From Macrolepiota albuminosa (taxonomy: Eukaryota; Basidiomycota; Agaricomycetes; Agaricales; Agaricaceae): 64,000 bases of DNA. Below, piece by piece: positions 22,900 through 32,993 of this stretch (position 1 is the stretch's first letter; every line of letters starts with the position of its first letter). A program made the translations under genes and the position numbers. The stretch spans positions 992,001-1,056,000 of the forward strand of contig JAMWFC010000046.1 in NCBI GenBank assembly GCA_027475525.1. Reading direction: 5' to 3'. The notes beneath the pieces are model-generated. The model did no database searches. It was not told the DNA's origin and saw only the letters and a program-made list of their open reading frames with translations.

Positions 22900-23824
22900 A
22901 CTGTCTCTGCATTCAAACTTCAGATGGGTACTTATTATTCCTATGTTTATTGTAAACTTATGTAAACTGTCCCCATATTTGCACTTCAGATTTGAAACTT
23001 GTATTATTTATACATGACAATATATATTAACATGACTGCACTGCATCAACTTTGTGTGGGACTCAGCACCACTCTCCTGATGAATTTTTATTTATTTTTC
23101 TCTGGGAGGTGCTTTGTATCCATATCCACTCAAAAACTGCATGCTGCCCTTCAAGCTCTGTGTAGCTTGATTCTTTCTGCTAGGATATTGTGCCATGTAC
23201 CAGACACCAGGTTTTATCTATTGCTCTTCTTGCATTTGATGCTAGACAATCCCGTTTTAGCCTTTTTGCTGTGGAGTATCTATCTTCTTTTTATTTCTTC
23301 ACTGATAGTTATTTTTCTGGATAAGAGTCCATTGAAATCTTCTATTTACATTGAAGTTTCCAAATTAGTCTTAATGGTCTCAGATATCACTGTAGCATGA
23401 AACCATTTGCTTTTTTTATTTGTTTTCTCAGCTACTGCTTTGGGGCATACAGATTGTAGCCTAGCTGCATACTCAGGCTCAGCTTAGTCTATATCAGTCC
23501 TCTCTTGTCACAGAGTTTCCCAGCCATTCTTCATGCCTCATCTTGGCCTGATCTCTTACATTCTATGAGACTATGTTCTATAGTCTCAATCACATTGCAG
23601 CATAAACAGATTGCTTTTCTTTCATATCTCAGGATGTTTTTTCAGTATTCTACAATTTTATAAGCTCTGTGCATGGCCTTGCAAAGGAAGGTCCTAACTT
23701 TTCTTCTAAGTGATCTATTTCTTATCAAGTTCCGTATTCTTGGATTGGTCAGGGCTTGTCTGCTAATTTTGTGGACTGCCCATCTTGTTATATATATATT
23801 TATAGAATAGGAGATACCTGCCAC
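22900..23824 (-). pseudogene. LINE-type retrotransposon 3' remnant
   Basis: On minus, 23824-23642 encodes RWAVHKISRQALTN and RNRSLRRKVRTFLCKAMHR. Just downstream, with stops, comes a CLCC...ETIEHSLIEC stretch near 23600-23550. This order, a basic helix-rich segment followed by a C-x-C-C...E..EH..IEC zinc-binding motif and GQDEAWRMAGKL, is typical of the C-terminus of fungal RT/RNase H LINE proteins. Homology fades toward 22900. No poly-A tail or target duplication was found. The plus-strand 133-aa reading frame across it (22999-23400) is probably incidental. Old and inactive. Confidence 0.55.
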
Positions 23825-23971
23825 CTTCAGTCGAGCATACCATACGGAGTCACTGAGGACTAAAACACTGTTTTATCTACAAACCTGATGTATGGAACTT
23901 GTATAAATCTTACAAAATATATTGCTGGCAGCATTCTGTAGAACTGTTGCATGGTTAGAACCTTGTCTGGG

Positions 23972-24412
23972 TGTGACGGACTTAGAAGGTACTGGTAGGC
24001 TTTCGGGCTTCGTAAGACTGTGCCACAGCGGACAATCTATTCAGAACAACAAAGACATTTATTTCAACAAAGTCGGGTAGTAGGATGGGTCCAGTAGAAC
24101 ACGACAGTACGTATGTCCTAATTTCACTTTATTGAAGTTTTCTCTCACTTCAATGCGCATGACGGTAAACTCCGTCTATAAGCTCCTGAAATGGGGTAAA
24201 TCAAGGGTTCAGGGCATAAGTTACTTCTTTCTAATTGTTGAAGACGGATTGAGGTGCTCCTAAACACGATCACATGATATGTAGTTCATTTTCTTCTCCT
24301 AGTGTCCTTGGCTTCTTCATTCTGAGGCACGAGGACACTAGTACTCTAACCTAACATACTCTCGGTCTCAGTCTGTCCCAACTGCGTTGTGTCATCTGCA
24401 ACACTAATCACA
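23972..24412 (-). mobile_element. LTR-like block (441 bp), family unknown
   Basis: On minus the block starts TGTGATTAGTG and ends AGTCCGTCACA, giving TG/CA ends with a short TGTGA/TCACA inverted repeat. It holds two AATAAA-type signals. It is CpG-rich, unlike the LINE remnant beside it. The 5 bp on each side (CTGGG and GACGT) do not match, so a target duplication is not confirmed. It might instead belong to the MATE downstream region. Confidence 0.4.
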
Positions 24413-24522
24413 GACGTTCTATTTTTGATTTCTTTCTAAGTTTCTATGAAACAAATCAACATAACATGCAAATAGGATGACACTGATAGTCTTCATCCAA
24501 CGAATCTGAAAGTCCGGTGACA

Positions 24523-26849
24523 TTAACCCTGATTTTCTTCATCCGTAAACTTTGATGACTGTTGGCCCCATTGTTCCCGCAACACGCGTTCGGCCGCTTT
24601 CCGTACCTCCTCCTCCCAATTGGTTCTAAAGCAAAGAATGATTCCAGTGACACTATTTAATATGAGGGCTAGCGTTAAACCAGTCCACAAGCCAGGCAAT
24701 CCGAGTTCACGTTGGAATGCAAGCCACAATCCCAGGGGAAGACCTAGTCAGATATGGGTGTGAGGCTTATCATAAATAAATGATATTCCTTACCCAGTGT
24801 GAAATATGCACTGTACATGAGGTGTCTTAGGTAAGTTGTTTTCCTTTTCATTACGAATGTCAACTTACCCGAGGTTAATCAAGGCACCAAGAAACTGATG
24901 GAAGGATCAATTGAGTCTAAATCATGACAAGAGTGAGAACAAGAACACCTACCTGTTTGCCTCGTGCTCTTAAGAATCCAGCAGCCATTGCAGCAGTAGC
25001 ATCTGCAAATTGGTACAATGCAATGAATGGAATTACGGACGAGACGAGCGAAACGACGGCTTTTGGAGGCGAGAAGCATGAGTTGCTTCTCGTGATAGTG
25101 TGTGTAGAAGGACAAAGTTACCTGGATCATCATTGAAGACTTTGGCCCATGTACCTCGAGCCATAAGAAGCATAGAGCTGGAGACGGCAATAAGCTATGT
25201 AGAAGTCGAAGAGGTTATGAAAGAAGCACTTCTTTACCTTGTCATTACAGCTGACAGTACGGATATCACTAATCCCGCCTTGCTTGCAACGCCCGCGCGT
25301 ACTGCGTTCTTTTCGCCGAGCAAATTTCCGATGCTGGGAAGACGTGAATATGGAAAAAAGCTTGATGCAAGAGACTTACCGAATTGTGGCAGTACTTGCG
25401 TTCGAGAAATGGATCTGAAAAAGGAGAGAGGATATGGATACCAAGATTGACTGACATGCGAAAGAAGTAGGGCCCATGCTTTTGGATGTCAGGACGAGAG
25501 AATCACAGGCCGAAGAAACATGTTAACTTACTAGGACGATGCCAGAGCAGCTAGCTCCCATGCCCACCATCCAGATGTCACTTGGGCTGGTCAAATCGTT
25601 TAGGATATCTACGCCAGTGAATGAAGAAAACTATCGCACCGACACCAGACAGCCCAAGGCGTATGAGGATTCCTAGGTCGTTGAACATTTTCGTAGAAAG
25701 AGGATACCAAGCAGTCCGCGGGATAAGGTATCGTCCATGGACATACGAAGCGAATGAGATGAGGTAGTAGGATATTGCGGTGGCGATAGGAGCACCAACG
25801 AAGCCCAGCCGAACCGATCTTGGACCCCAGACTGCGTAAATGATCAAAAGAAGCGCAAGGGATTACGAATATAGACTGACCTAGAATATAATTGGTCAGA
25901 ACATTAATTGGCGCAACATAAAGAATAATGTTTGTTTGAACATAAAACAAGCCTATACAGGGTGAAATATATGAAAAAAGGGATTCTGCCTCTCAGAATC
26001 AAACTTACGCTGAGATTGGAAGTAACGACTGAACAGCGAAATCAGCTTTAAAATCTCGGAGTCATTTTAGAACCCACCGGCTGATAATGTTCCATGCTGC
26101 AGCTGCAGAAGACAGTTCAACAAAAGTTCTAGTAAAGGCATCTGTACTGCGAACCTGGCAGAGGAAGGATTAACCAGCGTAGGTATATTGCTGCCATACG
26201 AGACACTTCTGGATCCTGCTTGAGCATCAAAAACAATGGTTCAACGTTGTACCAGACAAAAGACACAGGCTGTTATACGGTCTGTAAGCAAAGATGATGC
26301 CAACGAGAGAAGAAACTTCTCACCACAAGTGCACAAGCCATCACGACAGCTGAAAGCAGACATGATCGAAGTATGAGAAAGATATGCATACTACATCAAA
26401 TATATATACCCATGCGCTGTGTCCAGAGGCCAACGAGTTGAGGTTGTGAGGACGTAAAAGCCGCAGGAAGGACAGTATCGAGGCCACTGGCGAGCCCATG
26501 GAGCATGCTGAAACCGGTCACGCCCGCTGTCAAGGTGCCGAGACTGGCCGCAGCGAGAGCTGTGGTAGACAAGTGGCCAATCGAGACAATATTGACCATT
26601 ACCATGCTATACTCGAGCCATTGCGCTCTGCATTGGAGACCAACGACAACTCAGTACATGATAGTGATGAAAAAAGAAAGAGGCAAACCCGAGTACAGGC
26701 AAGGTGTATCGAGGAAGTATCCTAAATTCCTCCCAAAACATCTCGTGCGTCGACGTTTCCTCCGTTTTGAAGTGAAACTCATGTTCATTACCCTCCCTCT
26801 GAAGAAGAGGTGTCGATTCAGTCACACACAGGACACCTTGAGACACCAT
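24523..26849 (-). CDS. MATE-family multidrug/toxin extrusion transporter, 16 exons
   Basis: An integral membrane antiporter that exports organic cations or metabolites using H+ or Na+ gradients (family knowledge). Sixteen exons were placed by GT...AG borders and similarity: 26849-26689, 26627-26410, 26349-26324, 26279-26155, 26102-26078, 26028-26009, 25952-25881, 25831-25640, 25586-25532, 25478-25380, 25333-25248, 25177-25122, 25059-24953, 24894-24869, 24810-24794 and 24743-24523. They sum to 1,506 nt, so 501 aa and TAA. The N-terminus has an acidic dileucine-like ESTPLL, often vacuolar. Family blocks include SIGHLSTTALAAASLG, ISRRYFQSQ, WGPRSVRLGFVGAPIATAIS, IRIGNLLGEKNA and LRARGKQ. The length is normal and the frame is open throughout. 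The ATG at 26849 was chosen because the frame above it has no ATG before a stop. Exon 4 uses the AACAG acceptor; the nearer CAG would give a stop. Confidence 0.9.
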
Positions 26850-27500
26850 TCGAACAGGTGCAGCGAAGAAGATAGGGTGAGTTCTGGTCCCAGCAGATTT
26901 CACTTCTTAAGAAAAAGACGTACGAGTAGACCCCGGAGACACGGACAACGGGGCCGGTGACCCACGATAAGGAAGAAGTATAATACCCCTAATGATGTTC
27001 TTCAATAAGGCAAGTACCAACTGACTCGCGTATCTTCCTAGTACTTGGTATGTGGTGCTGCGAGTCTGGTCTCATATAGCGATGTGATGTCCGAACGCAG
27101 TCAAGAATGAATGAATTTTTCGGGTTTTAACCGCCGACAAGTTACTACGTAGAGCTAAGAGGCGGGGCAGGGTGTACTGTACACTATGCCGGTATGTATG
27201 TACTGTTCGATTGCTCGTATCTGTGTCCCTTAAATGTCCTGATCCATACAGTGTTGTGAAGGTCTGTGTCGGCCTGTGTGAGAACGTGACGATAAGGACG
27301 ATTCCTGGGTCGTTAGCATCATTCCATCTCGTTGTTGCTTCGTTCCGCCTGAGGCTATCTTGCACCCCCTCATAGCGAAGTCCTACTACGTCAGCCGAGT
27401 TCTGTTTTCATCGGAGTTTGAGTATTCTTTTATTCTCTCTACCCTCCTCTTCCTGCCCTCCTCTTCATTTTCTTCTTATCCTATCCCTTCGTGTAGAGTT
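26850..27500. promoter_or_regulatory. Shared upstream region of two divergent genes
   Basis: This 651-bp stretch separates the MATE start (minus) from the ATG at 27501 (plus). The last 75 bp before 27501 form a strong pyrimidine tract (TTCTTTTATTCTCTC..., then CCTCCTCTTCCTG), typical of fungal core promoters. No transposon sequence was recognised in it. Its bidirectional use is inferred. Confidence 0.5.
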
Positions 27501-27534
27501 ATGTCTACAGGAGGATATAAGAATACGAGTGACG
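27501..27534 (+). CDS. Putative first exon of a plus-strand host gene cut by Copia A
   Basis: After the pyrimidine-rich leader an ATG opens MSTGGYKNTSD, ending GACG. A perfect splice donor, GTAAGT, follows at 27535. Copia A sits 46 bp into this intron (27581). No continuation exon was recognised after Copia A and solo LTR B, so the gene may be truncated or its remainder may lie beyond recognition. The product is unknown. The call rests on the leader, the start context and the donor only. Confidence 0.4.
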
Positions 27535-27580
27535 GTAAGTAAATAACTTTTGCTCACTCTCAGCCACTCCGTAATGTATG

Positions 27581-27955
27581 TGTTGGCATATTATCGACAC
27601 CGTTAATCAATCGACGTCATTGTCCGATACTGGCCACCCTTTCACCCTTCACATCCTTCACATCATCACCATACGTACCTTATTCATTCATTCGCTTACT
27701 GCACACGACCCTGGCCATTGTACACACAGAGAGTATATAAACTAGACATACGGACACGAACCCTCAGTCAATTACTGTTGAACTGAGGGTAAGTCGACAT
27801 TCTGTTACACAGAGCGCTATGACAACTGACGTAACCACATGGGTAGATTAACTTGTGTATTCGTCAGGTAGTCACGTAGTCAATTACTGTTGAACTGAGG
27901 ATTAACTTGTGTATTCGTCAGGTCTTCGAACAGATTTACACATTAGGTTCTAACA
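27581..27955 (+). mobile_element. 5' LTR of Copia A (375 bp)
   Basis: Starts TGTTGGCATATTATCG and ends GGTTCTAACA. TATATAAA lies at 27734-27741, and the hairpin/intron segment starts 31 bp downstream at 27765. The part after the second segment copy is only 34 bp. Confidence 0.92.
27765..27923 (+). other. LTR A: intron-containing segment followed by its intron-less copy
   Basis: Segment 1 (27765-27788, CAGTCAATT...CTGAGG) is followed by a 58-nt interval (27789-27846). That interval has donor GTAAGT, a consensus branch point CTGAC and acceptor GGGTAG. Segment 2 is 27847-27867. Then segment 1 recurs from 27878 to 27900 and runs directly into segment 2 (27901-27921). The only difference between the copies is the GT...AG interval. 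Both copies end in CAG followed by GT. Confidence 0.9.
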
Positions 27956-27966
27956 GGTTATGGGCC
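27956..27966 (+). promoter_or_regulatory. Copia A primer-binding site
   Basis: GGTTATGGGCC immediately after the 5' LTR is complementary to the anticodon stem-loop of initiator methionine tRNA. This matches the known Copia half-tRNA primer mechanism. Confidence 0.8.
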
Positions 27967-28168
27967 TTTGCTGACCGTGCTCTACACTCACGCTAGAAGC
28001 ACTCACCATCACGGAACTTTGCCTCGATCAATTCTCTCTCTCTCTTCACATTATCACAAGACTTGGCATCCTCGGGCCCTGCAGGTACCGATCACGCTTC
28101 ACCTATCAGCACGTCCTTGTTGTACCCGCGCTTGAAATAGTCCTTTGTTCTCTCTTGCAACGCACACC

Positions 28169-29865
28169 ATGGGATCAACGCCCTCCCCCAACTCTCTGAC
28201 AGCCATGCAGAACAGCGACGCATCCTACCCCCACATTCGACCTGCCAAACTCAATGCCCATTGGCCCTCCATGGAACCCCCATTTGATCGCGCCACTGGT
28301 GAGTTCATGAAATGGTCGAACAAACTCGAGATCTTCCTCCAGCAGAATGGCCTTGATTGCTACATCTTTGCGTCCAAGAAGAGGCCGCAACGCCTTATCA
28401 CCAGCCCTGACTCCGTCACGGAACCCAACACCTATGCTAATTGGCTCGCAAACAACGACCTGATTATTGGCATTATCTGTGCAGCGATCTCAGAGGCTGA
28501 GCAAGAGGGACTGGAGACTGATGGATCAGCGAAAGAGTGTTATGATGCCCTGAAAGCGAGAGCTCACTGGGAAGGCCCTGTCAAACAAGTAGCCCTCATC
28601 TGGGAAGCTCTCTCTACTTACGCACCTGTCTCTGACCCCATCGACACCACTGCCCGTAAAATTTGTGACCTGATCGACCGAGCTTTTGCCATTGGCACCA
28701 TAGACAAAGACTTGCTCAAGTGCATTGCCTTGCTCAACTGTATCAACAATAGGTCCTTCGAGTCCATCCAGACCCAGGTGTCACGCGGCCTTGCCGACTC
28801 TACAGCAGACAAACCCTACGCGTCCTCACAAATCCATAAGCTATTCCAGATGGTCGACAGCCTCACTCATTTCTCTAGGGTGGACACCATGCTTGCCACC
28901 CGCAAGGGTTCCAAGACTGCCTCCGCTACTCACAACCATGGACCCAGCTTCCCGTGTTGCAGCGTCTGTTTTGCAGCAGGAATGTCCTGCAGAGGGCACA
29001 CCAAGGAGTGGTGCATCAAGCCTGGAGGTGGCATAGCTGGAAAAACGATCGAGGAATCAAAAGCTGCATGCCAGGCTGCACGAGGAGGAGGGAACAAGAA
29101 CAAGATAGTCAGTACACCTGGGAACAGCACTGTTAAAAACGGAATAACCATCAAAGAGCTAGACGGCCAAGCATACATCGTAGACTTAACACATCTCCAA
29201 AAGGTCCAGCTCAAAACAAAACCCGCTGACTTTGCAGGTGTCGCCGACTCCACCATCACAAACACAACCAATTACTTCAAATACGAAGGCTTTATGGCAA
29301 TCGACGGGGACGATGACGAACCACGAGCAAGCGTAAATTGGGATACACACACAATCCCAACCATTCTGGGCTATGAAACCATCTTAGCAACCACAGCTGT
29401 CATACCATCTGCTCTCTCCAGTACTACTCGAGTCATCTCCCTCGCAGAAAAACCCTTCTACATGGACTCAGGGCTGTCATACCATCTGCTCTCTCCAGTA
29501 CTACTCGAGTCATCTCCCTCGCAGAAAAACCCTTCTACATGGACTCAGGGGCAACAGTGCACATATCACCATGCATATCTGACTTTGTCACCCTGCGATC
29601 CATCCCTCCGCAAGCCGTCAAAGGGGTTGGAGGTACCTCTATCCAGGCCATAGGAATAGGACAGATCCGATTGCAAGTTCAAAATCAAACAGAAATTTAC
29701 CTCAAAAACGCATTATATATTCCTAATTCCACAGTTCGCCTCATATCCATCTCAGCTCTGGCTATAGGAATGCGCGCCACCATCACGTTTAGTCGAACAG
29801 GAGTAACCATACTCAACAAAAACAGTGGTACGCTCCTTGCTGCCGGCCCCCTCATTCCAGGATGA
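28169..29865 (+). pseudogene. Copia A Gag and protease, frame broken by a 77-bp duplication
   Basis: Starts at the ATG at 28169 (MGSTPSPNS). The UBN2-like Copia Gag covers roughly residues 20-260 (NKLEIFLQQNGLDCYIF; NWLANNDLIIGII). A CCHC-like finger at about 28955-29020 has the form C-x2-C...GHTKEWC. The protease motif D-S-G-A-T-V-H lies near 29539-29560. The 77-bp duplication at 29396-29549 shifts the frame; without one copy, gag and protease are continuous. The protease part ends at a TGA at 29863, after which the same frame continues into integrase. Confidence 0.88.
29396..29549. repeat. 77-bp direct duplication 5
   Basis: 29396-29472 is repeated at 29473-29549. It breaks the Copia A gag-protease frame and duplicates the MDSG protease segment. 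Confidence 0.9.
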
Positions 29866-30595
29866 CATCTATATACACTAGAGCTTCAGTCAGCACTCAA
29901 TGAACACGCTCTGACTGCTGCACCAACCCCTGTTCACCTGGACACTTGGCACTGGCATCTTGGACACGCCAACTATCAGGTCGTAGCCACTATGGCTCAT
30001 GCAGGCTTGCTCCCAGGTATGCCATCTGCCTCCCTCCCAGTGCAACACAAATGTGATGTCTGTATTCTTGGCAAACAGACAAAAAAACCGGTGTGCAAGG
30101 TACAGGACGAAGGGCATAGAGCAGTCAAAAGGCTTCAGATAGTGTGGATAGATCTAGCTGGTCCAATGAGTGTACAATCTTGCACTGGCAACAAATATAC
30201 CATGGATATTGTCGACGACTTTATGAACATGCCATGGGCAATTCTCCTTAAGTCCAAGTCAGATGCTTTTGCTGCACTTCAAGCCTGGAAAAGGGAGCGA
30301 GAACTTGAAACAGGCAGAAAAGTTGGAATCTACCAAACAGGTCATGACAGCAAGCTGAAAAGCCATCAGATGGAGGCATGGGTTGCGTCAACCGGAACAT
30401 GACATGAATATGCTGCGCCATACACATCACAACACATGGGTCGCATCAAACGACTACACAGGACTCTTTAAGGCAAAGCAAGAACCATGTGACTCACTGC
30501 CAAGTGCCCAGATTCATTGTGGGACGAGTTCTATCAGACGGCGGCATACTTACACGCAAAAACAGCGACCAAATCACTAAAAGGAAAAACACCTT
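29866..30595 (+). pseudogene. Copia A GAG-pre-integrase and integrase
   Basis: In frame with the protease past the TGA at 29863: H-x3-H zinc ligands in WHWHLGHANYQ, C-x2-C in CDVCILGKQ, then the catalytic core with WIDLAGP and YTMDIVDDFMNMPW. A TGA at 30400 and a TAA at about 30468 interrupt it; the text HEYAAPYTSQHMGRIKRLHRTL continues between them. A C-run near 30613-30620 shifts the frame before the region encoding PPNYSYM. Confidence 0.85.
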
Positions 30596-32341
30596 TTGAG
30601 CTCTGGTACAACCACCCCCCCCAACTACTCATACATGTGCGAGATTGGCTGTCAAGCCTTTGTCCTTATTCAAAACCAGCATAACCCCAAAATCAACGCT
30701 CGAGGGATTGAGTGCATACTCATTGGATACGCGCAGAATTCCAAAGCTTACAGATGTTTCGACTCCAGAACCAACAAGATCTACAAATCGTACCACGTAC
30801 AGTTCATGGAACGTCATAATGGGCACATTACCCCTGCTCCAACCCCTCCATCAATCGCAGAACTGACACCCACAGATAATGCGCCCACAAACATAACCAA
30901 ACCGGCATCGATTGCAGACATTAAGGAATTATCAGCAGGTGCCCCATTTGTAATCAATGACGATGACATACCAATTCTGCCACCCATGCCCGACCAAGTA
31001 CCTGAAAACATACAGGATCAGCCGGTAGATGTGCCAGAACAAGCTATTCCCCACCAATCAATGCGTGCCCACATTCCTACTGCCCGAGCCAACCCAGATA
31101 ACCCACCAATCACTCTTGTCAAGCAGGCAGTACAGGAGTCCAAAGCCGCCGGAGATCGCATATGTGCAGCATGGGCAGAGAGACATGCAGACCAAAATTG
31201 CAACAACCTCCCAGGGGACATAGGAGCGGAAGTAGACGTCGTCAGAAATGACTTGCCTGACCTAGCCAACATGGCCTCTATGGAAGAAATTGAGCACCTG
31301 CTGGCCGTCACTGAATCTCTGGAAAACTCTTTATCCCTCGACCTGGACAACAAGCCACGCACCTGGAAAGAAGCTCTGGAGTCGCCCTACTTGAAAAAGT
31401 GGGAAGCTGGATACCAGGAAGAACTCAATTCGTTAAAAGAGATGGGTGTGTACAAACTCATACCCCAGGACCAGGTACCAGCAGGACAGAAGGTTCGGAA
31501 GGGAAGGCCTGTGTTCAAAATTAAGCATGACAAAAATGGCAAGGCCATCAGGTTCAAGGTTCAATTAGTTTTCAAAGGGTATGAGCAAGTTTATGGCCAC
31601 GATTACACCAGAACGACATCACCAACAGCACGCATGGAATCCTGGCGAGTCCTCCTGCACTTGGCAGCAACACTGGGCTGGGATGCGACTCAGATAGACA
31701 TTAAAACTGTGTTCCTCTACGGTCTACTTCTGGAAGAAGAAGTACAATACATGATGCAGCCGGAAGGTTTTGAAGAAGCGGGTAAAGAGGACTGGGTATG
31801 GTGTCTACTACGTGGACTCTACAGCATGAAACAAGCGGGATGCATATGGAACCACACTCTGAACAGTAACATGATCTCATGGGGCTTCACATGCCTCCCC
31901 TGCAAATCTTGTGTATACTATTGGAAGACTGATACAGGAATTGCGATAGCAGCTGTCCATGTCAATGATTTCCTGTCCATTGCGAGCAGTAAAGCTGAAA
32001 ACGACCACTTTAAAGTCCAACTGCAATCTGTGTGGACCATATTGGATCTTGGTCTCCCAAAGTTTGTTGTTGGCATTGCAATCGAGTGGGATCACGCTAG
32101 ACGCCTCATGAAACTGTCGCAAATGGCCCTCATAGACAAAATCATTTCACAATTTAGACAGTCCAACGCCGCCCCCCTTTCCCTCCCCATGGAGCCTGGA
32201 CTTAAGCTCCAAAGGGTCGACAGGTCCTCCCTCTCCCATGCCAAAATGGACGTCATCATGAAGACACCATATAGATCCCTCGTTGGCTGTCTCCTTTACG
32301 TCACCATCTCAACCAGACCAGACATCGCATATGCTGTCTAG
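30596..32341 (+). pseudogene. Copia A integrase C-terminus and reverse transcriptase
   Basis: A 581-aa open stretch. Residues 1-80 hold the integrase end (INARGIECILIGYAQNSKAYR). An acidic and Pro-rich linker follows. From about residue 255 comes the RT: WKEALESPYLKKW, RFKVQLVFKGYEQ, QIDIKTVFLYG. The active-site loop reads H-V-N-D where fungal Copia elements usually have a V-D-D core, so one catalytic aspartate is gone. The change is GAT to AAT, which fits a CpG transition. It ends at TAG (32339) in a glutamine position, and homology continues beyond. Confidence 0.88.
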
Positions 32342-32976
32342 CAATTAATGCAGTATGTCGACTCTTACACCAACATCCATTGGAAAGCAGCTGTTCAGCT
32401 TGTCTGCTACCTGAAGGGCACTCGTCACCTCAAACTGATTCTCCAGAGCCTGTCAATCTCACCGGCTTCCCAGACTCTGACTGGGCGAATTGCCTAGACA
32501 CCAGAAGGAGCATAGGAGGCTATGTCTGGAGCTTAGGGTCAGGTGTAATATTGTGGGCCGCGCACAAGCAGAAGTCTGTTGCTGCATCATCTTGCAAAGC
32601 CGAGTATATGGCTGTGTTTGAGAGTGCACAGGAGTGCATATGGTTATGTGCCTTACTCAAGGGGATTGGATTTGATGTCACTGCCAAACCCACACCAATT
32701 TTGTGCGACAACAATGCCGCTATCAATCTTTCCAAGGACTCTACCCTCCATGCCTGGGTAAAACATGTGGATATTAAGTACCATTTCCTCCATGAACGGG
32801 TACAAGCAGGGGAAATCTGCATACAGTATGTTAATACCAAGTTTAACATAGTGGACCTCTTCACCAAAGCTCTTGCCACTCCCCTCTTCACTTGTCTTTG
32901 TGCGCTACTTGGTCTTCAAGGGGATCACTGTGATTCACGTGAGGAGGAGACAATGTACGCCGAAAATTCCCGGTGA
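32342..32976 (+). pseudogene. Copia A RNase H domain
   Basis: After a stop and a frameshift near 32440 the RNase H is clear: GFPDSDWANCLDTRRSIGGYV, then SSCKAEYMAVFESAQECIWL, ILCDNNAAINLSKD, KHVDIKYHFLHERV and VDLFTKAL. The D, E, D and D positions expected of Copia RNase H are visible. It ends just before the 3' LTR. Confidence 0.88.
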
Positions 32977-32993
32977 GGAGGAGTGTTGGCATA

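Noticed and set aside
22999..23400. 133-aa plus-strand reading frame, hydrophobic, resembling a membrane protein
   Set aside because: It lies antisense to the LINE remnant in AT-rich DNA; long hydrophobic runs arise easily there.
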